A DNA stretch of 64,000 nt from Verrucomicrobiota bacterium (GTDB lineage: Bacteria; Verrucomicrobiota; Verrucomicrobiia; Verrucomicrobiales; Akkermansiaceae): assembly GCA_017301995.1 (NCBI GenBank), contig JAFLEH010000003.1:186001-250000 (forward strand), in the 5' to 3' direction. This document shows positions 18,910 to 26,357 of this stretch, piece by piece (the stretch's first letter is position 1; every line of letters starts with the position of its first letter). The notes beneath the pieces were generated by a model. It was given only the letters and a program-made list of their open reading frames with translations. It had not been told where the DNA came from and searched no databases. The position numbers and the translations under genes were made by a program.

Positions 18910-21900
18910 TCACGGAGCGGAGTCCAAGGTCACGGCGAGTCGCGCGAACTTCTCCGCCCCGGTCGCGGGCAACAGACTGTAAGAGATCACCGCCTCCGAG
19001 TTCTCCGCATAGGCAGACACCTCAGTCCACGGGTCGGTTAGACCGAGGTCATCGGATTCCTCGATCCGCAAGGTGATCCCGGTGGCGTCCGCGCGTTTGG
19101 TGAAACCGAGCAGTCCGCCGGCTAACGAACCCGCCGTGCCATCGCCGAGCGCCGGGTTGCGTCCCGCGAGCGCGTATTCGACCAGGTTGGGTACGCCATC
19201 ATGGTCCGGATCGTCTCCGGGATCCCGATCTCCCTCCGCAAGGCCGAATCCGCCGATCCACGAGGAAAAGCCGGCGGCGACCTCCAAAGTGAGAGTCCCG
19301 GTTGTTTCGTCGAAGGTCCACAGCCTGGTGGCTTCGATCCGGGTCCACTTGTCATTGCCGGCATTCGTCCACGGCGCTCCCGACGGATCCACCACGGAGA
19401 AAGTCGGGCCATAGGCACCGGTCAGGGAGGTGTTGTCCTCGATCAGCCAGGTTCCGGTGGTCAGGCTGGTGACCGCCGCGGTGTTGATGGAGAAATCCCC
19501 ATCGAGGACCACCGATCCCGAACCGGTTAGTTTGTTGGATATGCCGTTGGTGTTCTTGATCGCGAAGGCGAGGCTCGCGCCGTCGGCGAGAACCAGGGTG
19601 CCCGCGTTGACCGTGGTATTGCCGGTATAGGTGTTCACGCCGGAAAGCGAGAGCGTGCCGTCGCCGGCCTTGATCAGTTGGCATCCCACGGAATAGACGC
19701 CGTCTTCCATGATGCTGGACGATACGGTGAGATCCGCGGCGGGCGATCCGGTGACATCGGCAACTTCAATCGTGCTGGTTCCGTCCGTCTTGAGCATAAT
19801 CGAACTCGCACTGACCGTCGAGGGCGAGGTTCCGCCGGCGACGATACCGGCGACCACCCAGTTGCCGAAGCCTCCGTCGTTGGCCGGACCGGCGGGACCG
19901 TTGATTGATGTTAGAACACCGCCGTTGAGGGTGACGACGCCGAGATTGTGCGCGTTGTCGGTGGCATTCTCCGCGGAAAGCGTCCCGCCGGATTCAATCG
20001 TTACCGGTGCCGTGAAGGAAAGTCCGTTGTAGGAGGCGGTGGCCACCGCGAGTTTTCCCTGTCCGACCACCAGACGCGCATACGAATTCATCGCCGCGGT
20101 GCGGACGAGCGTTCCGGGGCCGGATTTGACGAATGTTCCCGCGCCCGCAACCGGTCCTGAGAGCGAAAGCGTGGATTCCGCCTGTGTGACGGCAATGGCT
20201 CCGGATATGGATGGAACCAGCGTGAAGCCGCGGTTGCTGGCGGCGGATGGCCCGTTATATGCCAAGGTTCCCCCGGCAAGAACCAGGTTGGCGGCGGCAT
20301 TGGAGGACGCCCCGAGCGGACCCGGCACCCCTCCGTCCGGCAATGAGGCGACTTCGACAGTCCCCTCATTGACGCGGGTGACACCCGAGTAGGAGTTGGC
20401 GTAGCCGAGGCCGAGCGTGCCCGCGCCCGTTTTGGTCAGAGCGCCTCCCGACACCTCTCCGGTTAGAACAATGGTGGCGGCAGCGCCCGCGACATGGACC
20501 GCCGGACTCGTCCCCAAAAACACCAACCGGTTGGTGGAGGCGCTCCCGCCGGTGAATGAAAGCGTGCCGCCTTCCAGCAAGATTTCGGTGCCGCTCCCCA
20601 GCGCGCAGGGAAACCCTCCATCCGCGACGGTTGCCGCGGCGAGCGTGCCAGCTTCCACGGACACGGCTCCGGCGAACGAGTTGGTATTGGTGATGGCGAC
20701 CGTCCCGCCTCCGGTTTTGACCAAGGTCGTGGCGCCCGCAATGCCTCCGGGACCTTGCAGCGTGTATGTGTTGGTTAGATTGGAGAACAGCACGGAGCCC
20801 GGATTCACATCGGCCCCGCTGATTGTGATCGTGGCATTTGTCGAGGAATCGTCAAACAGCACCTCATCTCCGGTCACGAAATCCGAAGGGTTCAAGCCGG
20901 CCTTCCAGTTCTTCGGCAAGGCGATCGGATCGGTGGTCCAGTCCGATCCGGAAGCGCCCGTCCAGAGTTTGGCCAATGGCAGTACGACGAGATCGAGCGA
21001 GGTGCCGCTGTTTACCAATTCGTAGGTATAGTCCCCTCCCGGAGTCGTTCCCAACTCGATCGCGGCGGCGCCGGCATCTCCCTGAATCGCACCCTGATAG
21101 TGCACCAGCGGATAGGTGCCGGAGGTGATTGGCGTGGTTCCGACATTCACGAGCACCAGGTTTCCCGCCGTGCCGGTATCAAGTCCGTTCGTTCCGGTAA
21201 CGGTGAGCGATCCCGATCCGGGCGTGATGTTGAGGGTGCCAAACCCCGCCACCGCGAGGGAGGTCACGCTGAGGCCGCCAGTGGCGTTGATGGTGCCGTT
21301 GTCGATCGTCACGGCACCAAGAACGGTCCCGCCGCCGGCCAAGGTTTTGGAGTTCAGCACCAAACCTGTCGTCGCGGTCATGTCCAGGGTGGCTCCCGTG
21401 GCAACCGTCAGTGATGGCGAACCGCCGATCGTGCCGGACGCGCCCAATTTCAGCGTGCCTCCATTGACGATGGTGTTGCCGCCATAAGTGTTGGTTCCGG
21501 TGAGTTCCATGGTGCCCGCGCCATTCTTGACCAAGGCTCCGCCGCTGATATTGGCGGAAACCAGCAGGTCCGTGCCCGCGCCTGCGACCGCATCGTCCAC
21601 CGCGAACGAGCCGCCGCCGGTGTTGATCTGAAAGGTCGTGCAACTGATGACCGACTGGCTCGAACCGCTCACCACCAGCGTGGAATTGTTGAGGATGAAG
21701 TTGCCATAGCCGCCATCGTTGGCGGGACCAGCCACCCCGTTGACCGAGGTCAGCGTCCCCCCCTGCATGGTGATGGTCTTGCCAATGTAGTTGTGGGCGT
21801 TCAGCGCGGCTCCATCTATCGAGACGGTGCCGCCGATGATGTTCAGGGTGCCGGGGACATGGGCATAGGTGGCGTCGGTCAAGGACAGGGTGCCACCCGT

Positions 21901-23196
21901 GTTGACGGTGACGGTGGCGCCAGTGGGAACGGTTCCGGTCGGGGCCGTCACTTTGCCGCCATCGACCGTCAAGACGCCGAAAGCATTGGCCGTGCTTGAA
22001 AGGCTGAGCGTGCCGTCTCCGGTTTTTCTCACCGTGGAGTTGGTGCCGGTAATCGCACTGGCGATGCCAAGCGTGCCGCTGGTGTCCAGAGTCAGGCTGC
22101 CGCCCGCGGTAATGAAAATCGGGCCGGTGATGATGGAGTTCGCCGCCGAGAGCGTGTAGCCTGAGCTGGCAAAGAGCAAGCCATCGGCCGTGATGGAGGA
22201 TTCGGCCAGCGTGACGATGCCGGCCGCGCCGCCGAAGTTCGCCCTGCTGAGGGTGCCATTGCTCCATGCCACGCTGGCCCCGGTGTCCCAATTGGTGGCG
22301 CTGGTGTTCCAGGTGCCGGTGCCGCCGTCGCTGGCGCCATTGGGATTTCCGGACGGTCCATCCCAATAGTAATTGGTGAGGGTGGAGGCGACGGGATTGG
22401 CGAGGTTCGCGCCTGTCTTATCCACATAGATGTCATCGAGCACGATGCCGGTCGTTGAATTGCCGTCTGTATCCATGAACATCAGGTGGTCGAGGTCACC
22501 TGCGCTTGTCCGGAATGTGATACCGGTGCCCACCGTGAAAGAAGTGACGCCTCCCACGGCACCGTCGGTTCCCTGCGACATGTGGAGATCGAAAGTGTTG
22601 GTGGTGTTGTTGGCCACAATCCAGACATTATACCAGGTCCCGCCTGCGACATTGGTGACCGTGCCCTTGTTCCACTGGGGCCTGACCGAGGTGCCGTCGC
22701 CTTGGTTCCACCGGCTGTAAAAACCCGCCTCATCGTGATTATACCAAGTCGCGTTGTTTGGCTGCCAATCGGTCAGATAAGCCGCGATCTGCAACCAGGC
22801 GGCCGGATCACTGCGGAATCGGAAGAACGCCGTGCCGGTCGTGTTGTCAGCGATGGTTTGGGTGCCCAAACCCGTATAGTAGCCACCGTTGTTAGACCCG
22901 CCCAGGATCCGGGCTGCCTTACTTCCGCCATCGTTGACGATCGTTCCTCCGGTGGCAGGGTTGTTCCCCGCTTGCGATTTCCAGTCCGCATCGGCAGTGA
23001 GTGCCGCACCAAGAGTATGGGTCTCGAAATTATCGACGAGAACAAACTGCGCACGCAACGATGGCGTGCCGATGGCACCAAGGCCCAAAACGACGAACAG
23101 AACAGATAGGTTCAGGTGCCTGACCTCCTCACCGAAGGTGACGAATGGCCGGGTAATTTGGGTGGCGAAAAACGAATTTGGTAACTGGGCTTTCAT
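18910..23196 (-). CDS. autotransporter-type beta-strand-repeat surface protein
   Basis: I use the ATG at 23196 (1428 aa): it opens MKAQLPNSFF and leads to a signal peptide ending SLRAQ. The open frame runs to 23349, but that extension reads through the palindrome at 23304 and its promoter, so it is not coding. The protein has an N-terminal beta-sandwich (LVDNFETHTLGAALTADADW), then many beta-helix repeats of the autotransporter-associated type (for example GAGTMELTGTNTYGGNTIVN, KTGAGTLGLGYANSYSGVTR). It ends in the DPDHDGVPNLVEYALAG / ESDDL module also found at the end of the giant lamin-tail protein. No translocator barrel or PEP-CTERM tail is visible. Role: adhesion or surface scaffold. Confidence 0.85.
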   Translation of the reverse strand: MKAQLPNSFFATQITRPFVTFGEEVRHLNLSVLFVVLGLGAIGTPSLRAQFVLVDNFETHTLGAALTADADWKSQAGNNPATGGTIVNDGGSKAARILGGSNNGGYYTGLGTQTIADNTTGTAFFRFRSDPAAWLQIAAYLTDWQPNNATWYNHDEAGFYSRWNQGDGTSVRPQWNKGTVTNVAGGTWYNVWIVANNTTNTFDLHMSQGTDGAVGGVTSFTVGTGITFRTSAGDLDHLMFMDTDGNSTTGIVLDDIYVDKTGANLANPVASTLTNYYWDGPSGNPNGASDGGTGTWNTSATNWDTGASVAWSNGTLSRANFGGAAGIVTLAESSITADGLLFASSGYTLSAANSIITGPIFITAGGSLTLDTSGTLGIASAITGTNSTVRKTGDGTLSLSSTANAFGVLTVDGGKVTAPTGTVPTGATVTVNTGGTLSLTDATYAHVPGTLNIIGGTVSIDGAALNAHNYIGKTITMQGGTLTSVNGVAGPANDGGYGNFILNNSTLVVSGSSQSVISCTTFQINTGGGSFAVDDAVAGAGTDLLVSANISGGALVKNGAGTMELTGTNTYGGNTIVNGGTLKLGASGTIGGSPSLTVATGATLDMTATTGLVLNSKTLAGGGTVLGAVTIDNGTINATGGLSVTSLAVAGFGTLNITPGSGSLTVTGTNGLDTGTAGNLVLVNVGTTPITSGTYPLVHYQGAIQGDAGAAAIELGTTPGGDYTYELVNSGTSLDLVVLPLAKLWTGASGSDWTTDPIALPKNWKAGLNPSDFVTGDEVLFDDSSTNATITISGADVNPGSVLFSNLTNTYTLQGPGGIAGATTLVKTGGGTVAITNTNSFAGAVSVEAGTLAAATVADGGFPCALGSGTEILLEGGTLSFTGGSASTNRLVFLGTSPAVHVAGAAATIVLTGEVSGGALTKTGAGTLGLGYANSYSGVTRVNEGTVEVASLPDGGVPGPLGASSNAAANLVLAGGTLAYNGPSAASNRGFTLVPSISGAIAVTQAESTLSLSGPVAGAGTFVKSGPGTLVRTAAMNSYARLVVGQGKLAVATASYNGLSFTAPVTIESGGTLSAENATDNAHNLGVVTLNGGVLTSINGPAGPANDGGFGNWVVAGIVAGGTSPSTVSASSIMLKTDGTSTIEVADVTGSPAADLTVSSSIMEDGVYSVGCQLIKAGDGTLSLSGVNTYTGNTTVNAGTLVLADGASLAFAIKNTNGISNKLTGSGSVVLDGDFSINTAAVTSLTTGTWLIEDNTSLTGAYGPTFSVVDPSGAPWTNAGNDKWTRIEATRLWTFDETTGTLTLEVAAGFSSWIGGFGLAEGDRDPGDDPDHDGVPNLVEYALAGRNPALGDGTAGSLAGGLLGFTKRADATGITLRIEESDDLGLTDPWTEVSAYAENSEAVISYSLLPATGAEKFARLAVTLDSAP

Positions 23197-23303
23197 CGAT
23201 ATTGGGGCTGATTGGGTTTGATGGATGAAACGGGCTGCCGACCATGCCAGGCGAATACCGGCACATCGTGACAAGAAGAACCGCCCGGGTGGGGCCGCGC
23301 TCT

Positions 23304-23321
23304 CCATACCTGTGAGTATGG
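23304..23321 (-). promoter_or_regulatory. CCATAC-type palindrome (copy C), probable promoter core
   Basis: CCATACCTGTGAGTATGG is a perfect 6-bp-arm inverted repeat. On the minus strand it gives a -10-like CATACT 21 bp downstream of the proximal CATGT half-site. It lies about 110 bp upstream of the beta-strand-repeat start. Confidence 0.6.
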
Positions 23322-23341
23322 CAAATCCGCGGTTGGCCGTC

Positions 23342-23377
23342 CATGTCACTTTTCCATAATTTCATGTGTTTTTCTCA
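23342..23377 (-). promoter_or_regulatory. CATGT direct repeat, 21-bp spacing (copy C), probable AraC-type activator site
   Basis: CATGTC at 23342 and CATGTG at 23363 are 21 bp apart, then TTTTTCTCA. Together with the palindrome it matches the promoter at 7525-7600 over about 75 bp with a single-base spacing difference. Confidence 0.62.
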
Positions 23378-23434
23378 ACCCTGCGGCCGCTGTCGCGGGA
23401 TTTTCCCGACATTCCCCCGTTTCCCAAGCCAAGC

Positions 23435-24478
23435 TCAGCCCAGCGCGTGGATCGTTTCGTAGAGCGCCAGGATATTGGCGGTGGGCGTGACCGGCTGGAG
23501 GCGGTGGCAGGGTGCGCAGATCCAGCGGGCATCGCGGTAGTCGCGCACCGACGCGGTCACTTCCGCGACGACCTCGTCCACCGTGCCGAAGGGCAGGATC
23601 CGCTGGTTCTCGATGGACCCGTGGAACGCGATGCGCCCGCCAAAATCCCTAACGAGCGCCTCCCGCTCCATGCCGGGGCAGACCCATTGGATCGGATTGA
23701 GCACCTCGATGCCCACGCGGTCGATCAAGTCCGGAATGAACATCCGCGCCGCGCCATCGGTGTGATACATCACATGCACGCCGTGTTTTCGGGCCAAATC
23801 GGCCATGCGGATCTGGTTGGGCAGCAGAAATCTCCGATAGAGATCCAGGCTGATCAACGGGCCGGTCTGCGAACCCAGGTCCTCGGCGATCCAGGTGGTG
23901 TCGATTTTCCCTTGTCCCGCCTCCCACAGACGGCGGTGGTATTCGTAGGAGAAATCAAAAATATGCCCGAGCGCCGCATCGGCGATTTCCGGCTCCAGCA
24001 CGAGGTCCTCGAACGCCTGTTCCAGCCCGCGCAGGTAGGCGTAGAACAGAAACGGCTCGAACCACCCGCCATGGATCGGATAGATTCCGTCCGAGGCGGC
24101 GACCCCCGCGGTGACGACCAAATAGTCGAAATCATCCGGATCCGGCCAGCGGTGGCGGTGGATGTCCTCCACACAAGTCGCCGCGGCCAACGGATGGAAA
24201 CAGGGTTCCTCATAGGCGCCGGTGCCATAGTCCACCGATTGATAGCGCACGCCCCACATGTCGGCGAGCGGATCGTCCGGGTGGTGCGGCAGTTTCCATG
24301 CGGGAGCGAGGTCGATCCGGCCGTCGATGTGCAGTTTCTCCCACAGCCCGCGCTCGTCGGCGCAATTCAATTCGGTTAGAAGACGGGCGGTGACTTCCGG
24401 GGTGGCGGTGTAGTCGGTGGGGATGCGGTCAACCGGCTTGCGCTCCAACAGCGCGAGCCAGCGTTGGCGGGGTGTCAT
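23435..24478 (-). CDS. uroporphyrinogen-decarboxylase-like protein (methyltransferase-type UroD family)
   Basis: About 347 aa from ATG 24478 (MTPRQRWLALLERKPVDRIP, the usual family start); ATG 24490 is equally possible. The open frame extends to 24661 but would cover the regulatory repeat at 24556. It has the TIM-barrel UroD fold but is of the MtaA/methyltransferase-like type rather than a haem enzyme: HTDGAARMFIPDLIDRVG, IQWVCPGMEREAL, HGSIENQRILPFGT and a late CAPCHRLQPVTP motif that aligns with the zinc-ligand cysteine of MtaA. MtaA's His-x-Cys is His-x-Asp here. In glycan loci it may handle methyl groups from O-methylated sugars or act on a corrinoid protein (inference). A paralogue is at 50770-51858. 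It is divergent from araC. Confidence 0.82.
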   Translation of the reverse strand: MTPRQRWLALLERKPVDRIPTDYTATPEVTARLLTELNCADERGLWEKLHIDGRIDLAPAWKLPHHPDDPLADMWGVRYQSVDYGTGAYEEPCFHPLAAATCVEDIHRHRWPDPDDFDYLVVTAGVAASDGIYPIHGGWFEPFLFYAYLRGLEQAFEDLVLEPEIADAALGHIFDFSYEYHRRLWEAGQGKIDTTWIAEDLGSQTGPLISLDLYRRFLLPNQIRMADLARKHGVHVMYHTDGAARMFIPDLIDRVGIEVLNPIQWVCPGMEREALVRDFGGRIAFHGSIENQRILPFGTVDEVVAEVTASVRDYRDARWICAPCHRLQPVTPTANILALYETIHALG

Positions 24479-24555
24479 GGTCGGGGTCATGGGAGCGATC
24501 TGATCCGCGGATCGGCAAGGTGGGCCGCAGCATAGCGGACCCGGGCGCCGAAGGC

Positions 24556-24590
24556 CATGTCTGCCAAAGCGGATTTCATGTGTTTTTTCA
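24556..24590 (-). promoter_or_regulatory. CATGT direct repeat, 21-bp spacing (copy D) between UroD-like gene and araC
   Basis: CATGTC starts at 24556 and CATGTG at 24577, 21 bp apart, followed by TTTTTTCA. A -10-like TATGCT (24534-24529, minus strand) sits at the same distance from the proximal half-site as in copies B and C. The position between araC and its divergent neighbour is where an AraC regulator normally binds. Confidence 0.6.
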
Positions 24591-24636
24591 GCGGGCCGGG
24601 TCAAGCCGGGCTTGATCCGGCCAGCCGGAATGTGAC

Positions 24637-25500
24637 ATGCTCCCTCCGCCAGCCATGCCAATTCACGAAGACCGGTGTTCCTTCCCTACCGAGGCCGTTA
24701 CGGCCTGTGGAGTCCGCCTGCTCAACATGTGGCGCGTCAAGGTGGGCCCCGCCTACCGCAGGAATCTGCGCCAGACCAATTCCCATACCGGCGGAAAACG
24801 AGATCCGAACTCCCCCACGCTGATCATCGTGCGCACCAACGCCGGCGAAGGCACGGTCGCTGTCGGTGGAACGGAGCACCAACTCGCCAAAGACACGCTG
24901 CTCGCGTTCGACCGCAGTTTGCTCGAACGCTACCACACCTCCGGGCCGAAATGGCATTTCTGGTGGGTTGAACTGTTAGCCATTGATCCCCTGCACCTTC
25001 CCTTGCATCGTGTTTTCCGGATCCCCGGCCTTCCGCGCGAGATCGTCCGCTGCGATGAAGTGTTCAAGCTGCTTCAATCGGCACGTACCGAGCAACGCTA
25101 TCTCGCCAACGCCGCGTGGCAGCACCTGTTTTTCGAGTGGAGGGCCGCGGCCGGGGTCGATGACAACCGCTTCACCAGTTCCGACCTTGCGATCCAGCGG
25201 ATGTTGGAAGCGTTCAAGAAGGATCCCGGAAAGCCATGGACTTTGGAGTGCATGGCCGCGGCGGCTCGGATGAGCCCGTCATCGCTGCGCAAGGCATGTC
25301 GCGCGTTAACCGGAGAATCACCGGCCAAGATCCGGCTGCGGTTGAAACTGGACCACGCCCACGAATACTTGCGGCGCGGTGATCGCAATGTGGGCGAAGT
25401 TGCCGAGGCCCTGGGCTTCTGCGATCCCTTCCATTTCAGCAAGGCTTTCAAGCACCAGTTCGGTTTCAGTCCGTCCGAAACGCAATCCCGGCCCGGTTAG
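24637..25500 (+). CDS. AraC-family transcriptional regulator
   Basis: This 287-aa protein has an N-terminal cupin-like effector domain (about 40-150) and a C-terminal double helix-turn-helix: first helix pair in ECMAAAARMSPSSLRKACRA, second in VAEALGFCDPFHFSKAFK followed by the family's FGFSPSE. An internal ATG at 24655 is an alternative start. The binding domain suggests a sugar ligand. It diverges from the UroD-like gene, and the intergenic direct repeat recurs at two further promoters in the locus, so it is the best candidate for the activator of the 7416, 23196 and 24478 transcripts (inference). Confidence 0.88.
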   Translation: MLPPPAMPIHEDRCSFPTEAVTACGVRLLNMWRVKVGPAYRRNLRQTNSHTGGKRDPNSPTLIIVRTNAGEGTVAVGGTEHQLAKDTLLAFDRSLLERYHTSGPKWHFWWVELLAIDPLHLPLHRVFRIPGLPREIVRCDEVFKLLQSARTEQRYLANAAWQHLFFEWRAAAGVDDNRFTSSDLAIQRMLEAFKKDPGKPWTLECMAAAARMSPSSLRKACRALTGESPAKIRLRLKLDHAHEYLRRGDRNVGEVAEALGFCDPFHFSKAFKHQFGFSPSETQSRPG

Positions 25501-25528
25501 AAAAAAAACGGACGCGAGACCCGAACCT

Positions 25529-26146
25529 TCAGCGGACAGACAGCGCGGCCGCCGCCTTGACGCGCCCCCTGCGGAGAGGCGCGCCGATACCGACGATTCC
25601 GAGCAGTTCCCTAGCGATTCGCTGCTCCGCACTTCGCGCGCACAATTCCGGTTCGAACAGGGCGCGGGACTTGTAACCCTCCATCGTCGCCAGCATCAGG
25701 TCCACGCGGTCCTCCGACAATGTGGCGTCGATTTCCCCGCCCTTTCGCGCTTCCCGGAACAAGGTCAGATAGAAACTCCTGACATCATCGAAAAACGCCC
25801 GCCAACCCGCGCGCACCGCGGCGTCATGGACGGAAAGCGTGAACAATTCCAACGTAAACGTGCGGTGCCCGGCGTCGATCAGGCAGCTTCTGACCGAGAT
25901 GCGGATCGCCTGGCCGAGCTTCGCCGCGGGGCCGTCCAGAGGAGCGGTCGCCTCGGCCATCCGGTCGCGCCAGCCGCCGTAATAATGCCGGCACGCCGCC
26001 TCGATCACCTCGGCCTTGGAGCGGTAGTGCCAGTAGAGACTGCCCTTGGTGACGCCGGCGTCCGCCGCGATGTCGTCCATCGTCACGCGCGCGATTCCCT
26101 GCTGGCAGAAAAGCCGGAAGGCACTTTCCGCCAATACCTGATCCAT
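25529..26146 (-). CDS. TetR-family transcriptional regulator
   Basis: 205 aa from ATG 26146 (MDQVLAESAFRLFCQQG); an in-frame ATG at 26206 would add 20 residues not typical of the family. The N-terminal helix-turn-helix is clear (VTMDDIAADAGVTKGSLYWH, then YRSKAEVIEAA). The C-terminal ligand domain gives no hint of the inducer. It is convergent with araC, with eight Ts on its own strand just beyond the stop (25501-25508), which may help termination. No adjacent efflux gene shows its target. Confidence 0.9.
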   Translation of the reverse strand: MDQVLAESAFRLFCQQGIARVTMDDIAADAGVTKGSLYWHYRSKAEVIEAACRHYYGGWRDRMAEATAPLDGPAAKLGQAIRISVRSCLIDAGHRTFTLELFTLSVHDAAVRAGWRAFFDDVRSFYLTLFREARKGGEIDATLSEDRVDLMLATMEGYKSRALFEPELCARSAEQRIARELLGIVGIGAPLRRGRVKAAAALSVR

Positions 26147-26319
26147 GGATTCCGCTTTGTTCGGCACAGACCGGATAAGCCATATCGCCCGATTGTTGGA
26201 AAGCAAAATCCTCAGTCAATCACAGGGTCGGACTACGTGTTGGCTTCCTTCTCTTCCTGACTCCCCAAAACCGGACTGGTAGCCGCAGGTCCGGCAGCCC
26301 CCCGAAGACGCGGCCAAAC

Positions 26320-26346
26320 CGCCGGATTCCTCCGGAGCATCCGGCG
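26320..26346 (-). terminator. hairpin downstream of dxs
   Basis: CGCCGGAT (26320-26327) pairs with ATCCGGCG (26339-26346): an 8-bp stem, 11-nt loop, 11 bp beyond the dxs stop. Only a short T stretch follows, so it may be a weak or Rho-assisted terminator. Confidence 0.4.
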
Positions 26347-26357
26347 ACGGGAAACGA

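Noticed and set aside
23197..23349. N-terminal extension of the beta-strand-repeat ORF
   Set aside because: It covers the conserved palindrome at 23304 and lacks a signal peptide; the ATG at 23196 opens one.
24479..24661. N-terminal extension of UroD-like protein 1
   Set aside because: It would overlap the araC start and the CATGT direct repeat; family members start at MTPRQRW.
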